DNA of 64,000 bases, taken from the NCBI GenBank assembly GCA_014058105.1, contig JACGCM010000715.1:5084001-5148000 (forward strand), read 5' to 3'. A program made the translations under genes and the position numbers. Shown here piece after piece: positions 23,539-34,480 of this stretch. The first letter of the stretch is position 1, and every line of letters begins with the position of its first letter. This stretch comes from Kingdonia uniflora. Taxonomy: Eukaryota > Streptophyta > Magnoliopsida > Ranunculales > Circaeasteraceae. The notes under the pieces were generated by a model. It saw only the letters and a list, made by a program, of their open reading frames with translations. It did no database searches and was not told the DNA's origin.

Positions 23539-24009
23539 GAGTATATGTAGCAGTAGGGTGAGTTGTTTAGGTGAAGGCAACTCACCCTCTTTTTTCAAAC
23601 CGACCACCCAGCAGTTGGGTCTTCTTGCCTAGGTAGCAATCAAAACATCCAAAAAATTCACCCTGAGGGTCGGTTCAAAGACCTGCAGGGTGATTTCCAC
23701 ATTTTTTAATATTGCGCATTTCTAAATTACATGGCAAAATAGACGCCTCAAATTAAGACACGTCACAAGTTTCAATGGTTTGCGATGTATGAAATCTTTC
23801 TTTTTTTTAAATAAGGCTGCGCTGCATATATTTTTTTCTTCTCTCTCTTCTCTTTCTCTCTCCTCTCTCTTGCCATGTGGCCATTTATGATTGGTTTAAT
23901 CTTAGTGGGTTAGTTTCTAACCCACCTCAACTGTTGTGGGAAACTCATGGTTGGTTACTATTTGGGAGGGAAATATGGGTTTGAACCCACCCTACTGCTG
24001 CATATACTC
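23539..24009. mobile_element. MITE, 471 bp
   Basis: Terminal inverted repeats of about 26 bp start GAGTATATG(T/C)AGCAGTAGGG, with 24 of 26 positions matching. A 3-bp duplication TCA flanks both ends (23536-23538 and 24010-24012). There is no coding sequence. A 3-bp target duplication would suit PIF/Harbinger, but that group usually picks TTA or TAA, so the superfamily is left open. Confidence 0.75.
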
Positions 24010-25417
24010 TCATGTCGCGCACTTTAAAATCGTGCCTTAATATATTAATAAACACACCTGCAGCCTGGAGGTCTCTGGCCCACAAGGTAGATTTTGGGAT
24101 GTTTTGCCCTCTGCCCACCTAGTTGTTGTGAGGTAAAACTGCCCAACCCTAGGTCGATTCCACTTTTTGAAGTGGTATTCCCTACACCCACCTAGCTGTT
24201 GTGGATGCTCTTAACATCTCCCCCACCTACAAAATTAAGCTTTAATAAACACCAGCTCGATTATGTGCCTCATATTATCAAAGAAAGTTTGGGATATCTA
24301 TTTGTAAGGGAAGGCAAAAGATTTTAATGTCACGAATTTCTTGTCCATCTATATGTTGTCATTCCTTGTTGTTTTCTCGACTTCTCTTCTTCTCCACCAT
24401 CTCCTTAACTCTCATTCCCAGTTTGTAGCCTTCAGATATATTTGCCCCTCTCGTAGTATTTTATAGGAAAATAGACCTCTGTCTTCTAGGATATAACGAT
24501 CAATCGCATGGAGAAGAAAATACTTCTTTCTCCCTGCCAAACAAACCTTGATTGTGACTTTTATTCTTTAGAGGAAACGAACTTAAAGAAATTGTAAAAA
24601 AAATTGCATGAGTTGAAAGACACAGAAAATGTGAATATATAAGAATTGGTGTCTTTTCACTACAACTTTTACAAAAGGTTACACCTAAAGTTGTGCCTCT
24701 AAGAATATTAGCAACACCCCGGCTAAGCAGGTATTGGAAAGGCGCCTAACCCAATAATGGTGATGGTTGCACCAATGGTTTAGTCCCCCATCGCTTAAGA
24801 TCCTGCCATGTGTATGGTCCTTAAGTTGAAATTTCACTCTACATGTCACCGAGACATTTTCTTAAGAATGAAAATCCCACACTACTGGAGATCTGTAGTG
24901 GTCAAGTGTGAACTATATCGGTGCTTGTAGAGTGAGGTTGTGACAACATTGGTGTCTCCTCAAAGTACCCTTATGAAAAGACACAACCCAAGACATACAT
25001 ATAATGTGTCTCCAAACGAACCTATAGTTGTGCACTAACTCACACCCCAAACTCATATTCAAACTTGGATAAAATCCAGCAATGGTTTTTCCTATAGTGA
25101 AAACTTTGGGCATGTTTCTCGCCCTTTATCCCAACTCAATCCTTCAATCTGAACCAATAAATATCACCGATTGTTGTCCCCTATGAGGTTTACTAGTTAG
25201 GTTTTAGTTGTTGAATATCATACACCGAATTCAAGTCGGTAAGAGACGAAAAACTATTTGGGATATAAGTGGCATTTGCACATAACATCCTATGCTTTTT
25301 CTAGCAACCAAACCACATGATTTTTGGCTGGTTTAAAATTTGTGCTCAACGTCAAGATAAGTTATTTCATCCCAAATCAGAGACAGAAATTTGATTGAAT
25401 GCGTATATATATACAAT
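24010..25417. other. intergenic sequence
   Basis: 24188-24212 carries CTAGCTGTTGTGGATGCTCTTA, which looks like one end of another MITE whose other end is lost. No gene recognised in the rest. Confidence 0.4.
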
Positions 25418-26887
25418 TGATAGGAAACTATGGAGCAAATCGCAATGCGGAAGCACAAGATTAATATGCAAGATTTAAACCAAAGCAATAAATGCACACA
25501 CAAGATTTTAATTAAGGCAGAAACCCAAAATGATCAACATAGGTTGAAGATGCTTGAAGGAAGACGGGAGAGACCATATGAGTTGAAGCACCTTATCTTT
25601 ATCCTCAACTTTAACTCCGATCGATTTTAATTCCAAAACGATCCCGTTCAAAGAACTTAGGTGATCACCAACACTCGTACCCTCATCTATCCGAAGCGTA
25701 TGAAACCGTTCCTTGAAGTACAAGCGATTCGAAAGACTTCGTTTGGTACAAACTTTCAAGCTTTCCCCAAAGACCCTTTACAGTTTTCTTTCCAACCACG
25801 TTTCCCAAAACATTTTTAATGAGACAAAGGCGAATCTCGCTAGCATCCCTTAAATTCAGATCTTCCCAGTCTTCTTTATCGTCGTCCGCTTTCTGAGCCG
25901 CTACACCTTCAACCGAAGATTTAGGTATAGGCTTCCCTTTAAGTGCCTTGCATAACCCACCTTGAATCAAGATATCCTAGACTTGTATTTGCCACAATCT
26001 AAAATTAATCTTCCCATCAAACTTCTCCACATCAAATTTAATCGCGTTAGAGTACTTAGATCATCCCATCTTGCTTTTCTACTTGCTCTAATGCCAATTG
26101 TTAAGGAAATTAGGGACAAATTGTAATGCGAAAGCACACGATTAATAAGCAAGAACTTGAATATCTAACTCTAACCACAGAAGATTCAAACTAAAATAAT
26201 AAATGCACTTACAAGATTTTAATTGAGGTGGAAACCCAAAAGGATCAAAACCACCCCCGACAAGCATGACAAATCTATTATCAAACAAAGGGTTATAATA
26301 AGTTCTAAAGATCTTTCAACCTCTCTTCTACCCTTACAGATAATCTCCAGCAAGAAACCCTAGAAAGAAAACCCAAGAAATCTCTCAAGAGTAAAACCTT
26401 AAATTTCTCTATTTTATCTCCCTAGATCCTTTCCCTCCTCTGAGGTTCTGAACAACTTAACTTTAAGGCTTAACAAAGCCCTAACTTTATAATAAACATC
26501 CCATGAGGCTAATGCATAAAATATGCATTACGATGAGCTTTAAAATAACCCAAAAAACTGTTGTCGACTTTATATTCAAATAGACTTATTGTCTATTTAA
26601 ACATAGTCAAGTTTGCATCTTCTGTTTGAATACACAATAAGTTTATTCGAACAGGAACCAAAAAAACTTTTTCTTTGACTTGAGCCGTAACCTCAACATA
26701 CATAATTTACATCTTTATGGGAACACCACTTTCTCTAGCTTTACTAAAACTAGGGGTTCCATCTCAAAGCCAATTGGCTATGAGAGAAGTAGCCCCAAGA
26801 TATGAGAGGAATTTCCTCGATATCTTATATCTTGAGGTACAATGTTTGATCTGCCCATTATCCAATGTGTGACTATAATTCCTAACA
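25418..26887 (-). mobile_element. collapsed Ty1/copia retrotransposon (internal deletion)
   Basis: In minus orientation: 5' LTR at 26099-26887 (TGTTAAGG to CCTAACA), a primer-binding-site-like sequence just inside it (TTGGCATTAGAGCAAG, resembling the tRNA-Met site TGGTATCAGAGC), part of gag, then only about 120 bp of the other LTR (25418-25538). The left LTR piece and the right LTR share AAGCACA-GATTAAT and AAGATTTTAATT. Everything from within gag to within the 3' LTR is missing. No target duplication is visible. Confidence 0.75.
25540..26090 (-). pseudogene. Ty1/copia gag fragment
   Basis: It reads KFDGKINFRLWQIQV, a TAG, DILIQGGLCKALKGK, EDWEDLNLRDASEIRLCL, then, after a frameshift near 25740, SLSNRLYFKERFHTLRIDEG and GVKVEDKDKVLQLIWSLPSS. 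These are the UBN2-type copia gag motifs in the usual order. The zinc knuckle is lost. Confidence 0.85.
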
Positions 26888-28492
26888 ACTAACGGCCCTG
26901 AAAAGTAAAGGGTACTTATACCTCAACATGCCATACCCCCCCCCCCCCCCCCCCCCCCCCCACACACACACATATGCATATGGACAAATATTTAGGTGAC
27001 ACAAACTAGTACGTGAATTGTTGGGTACAACACATAAAAGAAAAACTCACTCTCATACCATTTTAAAACTGGATGACCCATCTCAAAACCAAATAGCAAT
27101 GAAATGAGTAGCCCTATGATCTTATATGTTGAGGTACAAGGCTTGATTTGCCCTGCGTGGGGCTATATCTCAACAAATTTTATGTTCACAAGACTGTTTG
27201 AGAATAATCTCAGATTCTCAGTATTGTAGAAAGTAAAAAGAAATAAAAATCAAATGACCGTTGTTACTGTTTTCACACTAGGTGCATATATCTATAAAAT
27301 GCATTGGACAAAGATATTTCCATCTTGTTTCAAAACTTAGCATATTTTTTCAATGTATCTTACTTACACTCTCTTTAGGGTTTAATCCCGAATTTTACTC
27401 TCTTTTATGACAATTAGGATTTCTAGTCTCAGATCTCGAAAACTTCTGCTTCTTCATTTGATTGTATGATATTGGTGAGAATCTTTCTTTTCTTTCTATC
27501 ACAATTAAAACCAGCCATCAAAATCCGACCATTTCACCGACACTCAATATATGAGTCCAACGACCGTTGAGGAGGATTTTTGTTATATGGAAAGGAAAAA
27601 ATAAAATAAAAGATGTCACAAATAACTCGTCTGCCCCGTACCATCTACCCTCTTCTTCCTTATCGTTATTATCTCTCCACCTTTCTATCTTTACTATTTT
27701 CTCCTCGCAACTCCCTCTTCCATTTTCTCCATCATCTCTCCCCCATCCCCCCCCCCCCCCCCCCCTATCACTATTTTCTTCATCTATATCTTCATCTTCT
27801 CCATATCCCAATCTTGTCCCTATGGGAGTTATAAGTAGTACATTTGTTCGACTAATCCCACCAAACTAATATCCCTACGTCGGTGAGGCGGTCACCAAAA
27901 TTATACACAAAATTGTCAAACGATTGTAATGAGTGTTCCTACATTAGACACAGTTTTACAAATGTATGATTTATTTTTTTATTTTTTTTGTCTTCTCCCC
28001 AGAGATATTTCCTCTTCTTCGTTGCCAAACCCATTCCCAACTGCCTCCCTCACGATCGCTCTCCAAAATCAAATTCCCAACTCTCCCCCTCAGGATTGTT
28101 ATCCAAAATCAAATTTACTTGCAATCAAGAACCAACGTGTTGAGAAGAGATCATTAAAAAGCCATCAATCGAATAACTGAGAGAGAAGCAAATCTCAATT
28201 GAAGAATTATTACTCAGTTCATAGGTAATTTTTGTTTTCGATTCTTCTCTCAAACTTAAGTCATCGTAATTTTGATTTATAGTAAACGATTTCATTTTCT
28301 TGTAGAACTTGTATTAATCATTAGTTAGGTTTAAACTAGACATCTATAATGACGAATTTGATCATACAAACCAGTACTTTGATTTTGTTGCTTTATACAA
28401 ATTGGGTTGCACAAGTTCTTTCCTTGGATTTCCCCAACCCATATTGGGTGGTCCTGGTTTTGATCTATAAATATCTAGTATTGAATCAAGAG
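26888..28492. other. intergenic sequence with homopolymer runs and LTR scraps
   Basis: A run of 26 C (26936-26961) passes into a CA repeat, and a run of 19 C is at 27747-27765. 27068-27165 resembles 26760-26860 inside the copia LTR (CCATCTCAAA, GAGTAGCCC, TTATAT-TTGAGGTACAA), so it is another LTR scrap. The open frames around 27567-27869 come from CT-rich sequence and are not supported as genes. Confidence 0.5.
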
Positions 28493-29107
28493 AATATTGT
28501 GGGGAGAGGATTTAGAGACACTCAAAAATGAGACACTAAAGTCCCACTCAATAGGAACTACACATCTTTATTAGATGAGTGGCTCTTATAATAGAGGATG
28601 TGGAAATTTGTAAATAGTTGAGATTAGGTGGATATTAGGTGTCACTCTCTCTCTCCTAACGTCTGTCTCTCTCTCTCTTTACACACAACTTTAATTTGAA
28701 AAGAAACTTGCTCTATCTCTCTCTCTCTCTTCCAAACCTTTTTCAGATTTGTGTCTCAATATCACACTCCCCATTTAATCTTCTCCTCAATAGCAATTGG
28801 AAAGAATTTTGAGATTTTGATTGAAGTTGTTTGAGCCGGTTTTAGGGTTTTGAAGAGTATCGCCATCTTTTGAAATTAGGGTTTGTGGATCATCCATGTC
28901 ATTTGGAGTTTTACTCTCAAAGAATCATTGCTGCCATTTTGTGAATCTTTTGAACTCTATATATATATATCTCTCTCAAGAAGGAATCTTCGGCTTTGAA
29001 GTGTTTATCTCAAACGTCTTTGATCAATTGTGTATTTATGTGTAGAGCTAAATTTAGGCTTGCTATTCTTTCCCTCATTATCCAATGTACTGGGACGACA
29101 TAATTTT

Positions 29108-29345
29108 CGAGTATGTAAAACTTGCATAATTTGAACTGTACCCGACAAAAATTGTCGAACCCGACAATTTTGAATATGTAAAAATTGCATAATCTGAATT
29201 GTACCCGACAATAATTGTCAAACCCGACAATTTCGAGTATGTGAAACTTGCATAATCTGAACTGTACCCGACAATTTAGAGTATGTGAAGCTTGTATAAT
29301 CTGAACTGTACCCGACAATAATTGTCGAATCTGACAATAATTGTT
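29108..29345. repeat. tandem repeat, four units of about 62 bp, with palindromic CCCGACAAT words
   Basis: Units start GAGTATGT at about 29109, 29171, 29234 and 29279 (one unit is shorter). Each carries TTGCATAAT(C/T)TGAA(C/T)TGTACC and then CCGACAA(T/A)AATTGTCG, a self-complementary word. The long minus-strand frame across it is produced by the repeat. Confidence 0.85.
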
Positions 29346-29367
29346 GAACCCGACAATAATTGACAAT

Positions 29368-29606
29368 AAATGTGTCAACATAAAACTCTATATTAACTGG
29401 TTAAATGCACGACAACATTCAGACTAAAGGAATATGGCAATAAACCAGTGTGTACTTATAAAAAAGTGAAAAATGACAAGTTTACAACAATAAATGTGTT
29501 CAACATTGAACTTTGTATTAACTGGTTAAATGCACGGGCAACATTCAGACTAAAGGAATATGACAATAAACCAGTGTGCACTTATAAAAAAGTGAAAAAT
29601 GACAAG
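29368..29606. repeat. tandem duplication, period about 120 bp
   Basis: Two copies starting ACAATAAATGTGT at 29368 and 29487, sharing TTAACTGGTTAAATGCACG and ACTTATAAAAAAGTGAAAAA with few differences. Confidence 0.9.
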
Positions 29607-30232
29607 TTTAGAACATTGGATAGTTGAACCAAAAAATAAGTACAACGTTTCTCTTATCTCTCTTATCGATCATCATCTCTGGTTTCATCGCCACCCTTTA
29701 CTCTGGAGAGCTCCAACTACAAATGAAGTCACGACACCAAAACGCCACAATAAAAAGCTCATCGTCGCTATTGAAATAGAATCTCCTCTCTAGTTCTAAA
29801 TTTATGTAAAATAACGTTTCAAGGCGTTAAAACCCTAAATTGGCAAACGAAATTAAGAACGCAACAAAAGCTCTCGCCAAAACAATAATCAAACATTAGA
29901 GGGAGTGAGTGAGAAAGAGTGAGTGAGAAAAAAACCAGATATGAGATTCAAAATTGAAACTGGAGAGAGAGGAGAGAAAAAGAAATATCTGCCACGTGAA
30001 GAGAGAGAGTCCAACTCATTTCCACCTAATATTATTTGGGCTTCTATTTTCCACCTCATCTATTAGATGTGTGGTTCCTATTGAGAGACTTTAATATTTC
30101 ATTTTTGAGTGTCTTTAAATTCTCTCCCAATATTGTGTTGAAGGTTCTTTGGTAGTTTTCCCTGCCGTTTTTTTGAGGTATACCGTACAGTGCCTTTTGG
30201 ATGATAAAACTAAAACCCCTGTGCCCAACTGC

Positions 30233-30239
30233 TATAAAA
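30233..30239 (+). promoter_or_regulatory. TATA box of the NF-YC10-like gene
   Basis: TATAAAA, 68 bp before the ATG, which leaves room for a start site near 30265 and a short 5' UTR. It lies downstream of the MULE, so the core promoter was left in place. Confidence 0.5.
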
Positions 30240-30306
30240 TGCCACACTATTAAACATGCTCGTGTGAAGACACACGCAGGAGAAATCACACATTAGTGGG
30301 AGAGAG

Positions 30307-30609
30307 ATGAAGAAAAAAAAAAATGGAGGAGTGAAGCTCCCAAAACCAGAGACTGTAATCATCCCATCATCCTTAGCCTCATCCTCATTTGAGGAAGAAC
30401 CAAATGACAACGAAGAAGAAGCGAAAAGCAGCAACAACTCTAATCAACCCACCATTGATGATGACATCAAGAGGAAGAGCTTTGAAAATGGAGGTGTTGT
30501 TGGGTCTTCTTGTTGTTTTCCCACTAATCGAATCAATCGCATTTTACGGAGCGAAGGGGGAGATTTCAGGATTACCCAGGAAGCTGTTTTCCTTGTTAAC
30601 AAGGCTACG
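30307..30609 (+). CDS. NF-YC10: NF-YC10/DPB3-1-like histone-fold protein, exon 1
   Basis: Codes for 101 residues: a Lys-rich start, an acidic Glu/Asp/Ser stretch (residues about 20-60), then the first part of a histone fold (CCFPTNRINRILRSEG, AVFLVNKAT). In the Arabidopsis relative (NF-YC10, also called DPB3-1), the matching words are FPMNRIRRIMRS and AVFLVNKATE. The exon ends at ACG before a GT donor (30610), phase 0. Exon 2 at 59193 continues with EQFLELFSEV, exactly where the family reads TEMFIERFSEE. The protein is a nuclear NF-YC/Dpb3-type subunit; the Arabidopsis one helps DREB2A in heat stress (established). The joined exons give about 160 residues. The ATG is the first after the TATA box. 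Confidence 0.85.
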
Positions 30610-32123
30610 GTACTTTTATTTTACTGTGATTCTGTTTCTAGGGTTCTTGTTTTTTGATTATAGTAATGCTTATATATTTGCTGATAAGTAATCAAATATG
30701 GAAAATTTAGGGCATTTGCTAAAGTTATGTTTTTACAGACAATTTTAATTTGTGTATATATGAAATTTGTGGAGTTAGTAGATGTTGCAAGCTCAAAATC
30801 TCCCAAACCAATTCATAATTTCGACGATTTCAGTACTGAGAGACAGTAAAAGGTGTCCACTTATAGCCTGGAAAATTTTCGTCCTGTCTTTAGTGGTATG
30901 TTAGGAACATTTGAAATCTTTGATATTGATAGACGTCAATTGGTTTCTATGTATGTGGAAATTCTGCCGTGCCCTCGAAAGTGTCACCAATTCCATTTCT
31001 ACATCTGTTCTGAAGTTCGAGTCTCCAGTGTTTGAAAGCTGTAAAACTAGGCCATCGAGTTAAAAAATCAAAAGCTTAAGGGTGTGTTTGGTTGGTGGAA
31101 AACGGCGAAAATGGCAAACTTGATTTCCATGAAATCCATTTTCCACCGTTTGGTTCAAGATGGAGTGGAAAATGGGTTTTAGAGGGCATCCTTTCGCTAA
31201 TGCTTCGGCCTTGTAGCCTAGCCCGACCTATTAGGCTTGCCTCACTTCTGCGAAGTGAGTCCTGATATTATTGGGAACTAGAAGGTGAGGAATGACCCAG
31301 CTTGTTATTGGGATGATATATTCTGGTGGACAATGACGCACGTGTAACTTCGTAAAATAGAATGCCAAGGAGAAATCAAGAAATTGGATTCATGAAACAT
31401 CCCTTAATTCCGTGTTCTCCAATAGTATTAGTAGCAATGCCTTTGTTGGGTCATGTTGATTTCGCACTAATTGGATTAATCGTACTTTAAGGAGCGACTG
31501 GGGCGATATAGGAATCACCTACAAAGCGGTTTTCCTTGTAAACAAAGCTATGGTATTTAATATCATTCTATAGTCAGGGTCCCTCATTTCCTTCTTTGAA
31601 TCTTATTAATGGTTATACTTCTGCTGACAAAGTAACTTAATGTAGAAAATCGGGAAAGATATTAAGGATGTCACTAACTAGATGTTACAAACTTAAAATC
31701 CCCCTATCTAATTTTGCTTTGCAATATTTATATTCTGCTATGGAAGAAAGTGACAATTACTTGGATTAACTAGGAGATCCAGATACAATAAAAGGATCAA
31801 GGGTGTGATGAAGAAAGTGGACGAAACAAAATTATGATCAGGTAAGAAGGTTTCTTAGAACAAAGGATAACCAAATAATTGGATCAATTGAAGAAACAAA
31901 TTTTGTATTTGATACCTTAGGAAGTGCTAAGGGGTTGTTTACAGTTAGAACCAAGGATATGTGTATTGGGTGGTTTTCTAAGAATATATTAAGGCTCGGC
32001 TGGGTACACCAGAAAATGTTTGTGATTGGAATTTTTTCTGGTGATTTAGATAATTGTTGACGTGAAAATGGTAGCTGAGTTTGTTTATGGAAGAAGCAAC
32101 TGCTCATCTTTTGATAAAATAAA
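30610..32123. other. start of intron 1, with a tandem duplication of exon 1 and its flank
   Basis: About 30470-30830 is repeated in diverged form at about 31410-31740 (offset near 940 bp), covering part of exon 1 and the first 220 bp of the intron. 31081-31190 starts GGGTGTGTTTGGTTGGTGG with an inverted CATTTTCCACCGTTTGGTT, typical of MITE ends. Confidence 0.6.
31438..31552 (+). pseudogene. degraded second copy of NF-YC10-like exon 1
   Basis: It reads, with a TGA inside, FRTNWINRTLRSDWGD and YKAVFLVNKAM, matching the 3' part of exon 1, and is followed by GTATTT like the original donor. The stop means it would not substitute for exon 1, though it could act as a cryptic exon. Confidence 0.85.
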
Positions 32124-32642
32124 GGGAAAATTAGCTTTTAGACATAATGACCACGAATTGGTCTAACCTCCTATGATTGCCATTTTTAGCTTTTGGACCC
32201 TAAAACACCCCAGAGCTGCTAGCATTTGTTAAAATACCCAAATTACCCTTTTCATTATGTTTCACTATCATCTTCAAAAATCATCATCATCAACAGGCTT
32301 TCACACATCCCATTTCCAACTTCTCTTTCTCCTCTATTGTTAAATTCCTTAATATCGAGTACAATTTCAATCAAAACAACAAATACAGTCGCGGGGATCT
32401 TCATTGGGACAACAATTTGGTCACAATGTACTTAATACAAGTCTATCTTATATGCAATCAAATAAAATGCAAAAAATTAACATAAATAGATCAATAAAAA
32501 TTAGAAATAACTAGACAACTTTTCATTGATTAAAAAGAGAACAACAACAAACAACAAATATCTCAGATACAACTCAACACACTAAATATAAACACCCCAA
32601 ACATGTCCTCCTTCAAATCCCAAGCCCATGATCAGGTCATCA

Positions 32643-32873
32643 AGCTTTCCTTGGTGATTTTGTCGCCTTAGACGGAGACTTGTGCGACGCCTTCTCAGAC
32701 TTCTTTGGCAAGAGAACTCAGTGAATGTTGGGGAGAACTCCAACATGAGCAATTGTAACACCATACAACAGCTTCCCAAGCTCCTCGTCGTTATGGATCT
32801 CCAACAGAAGGTGCCTTGGAATGATTATGCTCTTCTTGTTATCCCTCGTTGCGTTCCCCGTCAACTCCAACAC
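32643..32873 (-). pseudogene. captured histone H2A (H2A.W-like), second exon
   Basis: After an acceptor (GATTCAG, next to 32873) it reads [34 protein letters not shown] and [13 protein letters not shown], the second half of the H2A histone fold. A TGA follows where the family has Ser or Asn, then VLLPKKSEK and KSPSKATKSPRKA. The SPSK/SPRK motifs in the tail are typical of the plant H2A.W class, which marks heterochromatin. Family substitutions (ALEL to VLEL region, HIQLAVR to HLLLEIH) show decay. Confidence 0.85.
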
Positions 32874-33245
32874 CTGAATCGCCCACAAAATCAACCAAAT
32901 TAGGCCCAAAAATGTCAATTGGGGGTTGGAATCAGGCAAAATGGGGGTCAAAACAAATGAAATGGGGTTAAAATTAGTCCAAATTGTGTGTGTCGGGGTG
33001 AAATTCAATACGTAGAAGCTTCCCTGAGGAGTTGGCATTAGATGAAACATCTGACTGAATTTGAGCACATGTTGTTCGCCGGCAAGCTGAAGATTCTCAC
33101 TAACGAACACAGGCATCCCTCCCTCCAACAGGACCCGAAGGCTAACAATCAACAGTAGTAGTGATGGTATGTTTGCACTGCTGAAATGGTAGGCCAGGGA
33201 ACTTGGTGATGATGTTTTGAGAGCCTTGGATCTTCTCACCTTCGA
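32874..33245 (-). pseudogene. captured histone H2A, intron and decayed first exon
   Basis: The stretch next to the acceptor (32874 to about 33030) is intron-like. Beyond it [16 protein letters not shown] corresponds to the family's GAPVYLAAVLEYLAAE, which puts the intron at the usual plant H2A position, before VLEL. The N-terminal part is badly decayed. Because the intron was kept, the capture was from DNA, not from mRNA. Confidence 0.6.
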
Positions 33246-33599
33246 AAGAGAGCATCAATGTGTCTTGATAGAGGTTACCGAGATTAGCTCGGTTTGAATC
33301 AAAAGTTGAGTAGTAGTGGTTTGAATTAAAGGTTGAAAGAGAGAGAGAAGGGTTTTGGTGTTGTTATGGATTAGATGGGAGTTTCAGAAATTACAGCGTG
33401 GCAGAGCTAGGGGTATTTATGGTACTTCATATTATTATTTTTATCTCGGAGAGAGACTTCCACGGTGTTTTAGGGTCCAAAAGCTAAAAATGACAATCAT
33501 AGGGGGTTAGACCAATTCGTGGTTATTATGTAGGGTCTAAAAGTTAATTAGCCCTAAAATTAACATTCGATGGGATTACGATCCAGGAAAAGGGCACAA

Positions 33600-34480
33600 A
33601 ACAATTTTTTTTATCCTCTTTATTTTTTGTTGTCTTAGCTATGGCTTTAGGTAGTATAATCATCAAAGGGGTTGAGAATGGGAAGATTGAAAGATCAGAC
33701 ATTGGGCCGAGTTTGCTGCTGATACGTTGATCTTTGTGGGGTCATCTGAATTGCAGTTGAGATTTTTCAAATGCCTTCAATGTTGTTTCAAGGTGGTGTC
33801 TGGCCTTAGTAAAGTAAGGTTATGAGTATGGTTGAGGGATCCGATCTTCTTAGGTTGGCTAATACTTTCGGTTATAGAGTGAATATGTTACCTTCAAGTT
33901 ACTTGGGAATGCCATTTAGTCTAGATTAAAGGTCTAAAATGATATGAGACACAGTCAAAAATAGATTTGCGAGCAGACTTAACGGTTGGAATGCGGCTCT
34001 TCTCGAGAGTACCTTCTCCAATTTGCTAATTTACTATCTCTCCTTATTTGTCGAAGGGTGGGGAGAAGAAGTTGGAGATTATCATAAAGAACTTTCTTTG
34101 TAATGACCCGTACGAAGATCATAGAGTATGCAGTTTAGTTTTGTAGACTAAAAAGTGTAGAGAACTAGGGATTAAGAGTAGGATACAGATGAATGAGGCT
34201 TCATTTGAGATGATTATGGAGATTTAACCCTGATGATCATGGATTGTGAAAAGTCTTATTACCTTAGGATTTTAGTGAACATATTTGGGTGGAGTAGTAT
34301 TACCAAGAATGTTAAGGAACTTGGTGTTCGATTTTTAATATTAAGGAGAGTTTAGGAGAAGAAGGATATGGTTAGTATATAAAAAGGGATCGGATTCGGA
34401 GATACTCTCTTTGCGGACACTCGTTCCTAACCACCTGTTTTTTGGTAGATGAGTGGTTGAAATTGAAGAGTATGTGTCTG
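33600..34480 (+). pseudogene. L1-type LINE remnant (3' part of reverse transcriptase)
   Basis: Scattered matches in shifting frames to plant L1 ORF2: AMALGSIIIKGVENG, VVSGLSKV, then SYLGMP, LNGWNAAL, CRELGIKS and FNPDDHG. There are many stops and no ends that can be defined. Confidence 0.6.

Larger units (their letters stand above)
28502..30128. mobile_element. Mutator-like (MULE-type) non-autonomous element, 1.63 kb
   Basis: Terminal inverted repeats of nearly 80 bp (28502-28579 and about 30054-30128) start GGGAGAG(G/A)ATTTA(G/A)AGACA. The perfect 9-bp target duplication AATATTGTG (28493-28501 and 30129-30137) is the mark of Mutator-like transposition. No transposase is seen. Inside are two tandem-repeat blocks and a TTTTAGGGTTTTGAAG stretch that looks like a 5' UTR. 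It sits about 100 bp upstream of the NF-YC10-like TATA box and may change that gene's expression. Confidence 0.9.
32124..33554. mobile_element. MULE-like element carrying a histone H2A gene copy (Pack-MULE type)
   Basis: Inverted ends of about 85 bp (32124-32212 and 33464-33554) share AATTA(G/A)CTTTTAGA, CACGAATTGGTCTAACC and AGCTTTTGGACCCTAAAACA. The flanks TAAAATAAA (32115-32123) and TAAAATTAA (33555-33563) match at 8 of 9 bases, as expected for an aged 9-bp Mutator duplication. The only coding content is a host histone gene copy on the minus strand, so this fits a transposon that captured a gene fragment. Confidence 0.8.

Noticed and set aside
27518..27869. Frames on both strands near the C19 run
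   Set aside because: CT-rich low complexity; no protein family and no splice or promoter support.
29010..29381. A 123-codon minus-strand frame
   Set aside because: It is made by the 62-bp tandem repeat; the translation simply repeats CRVQFRLCKF-like words.
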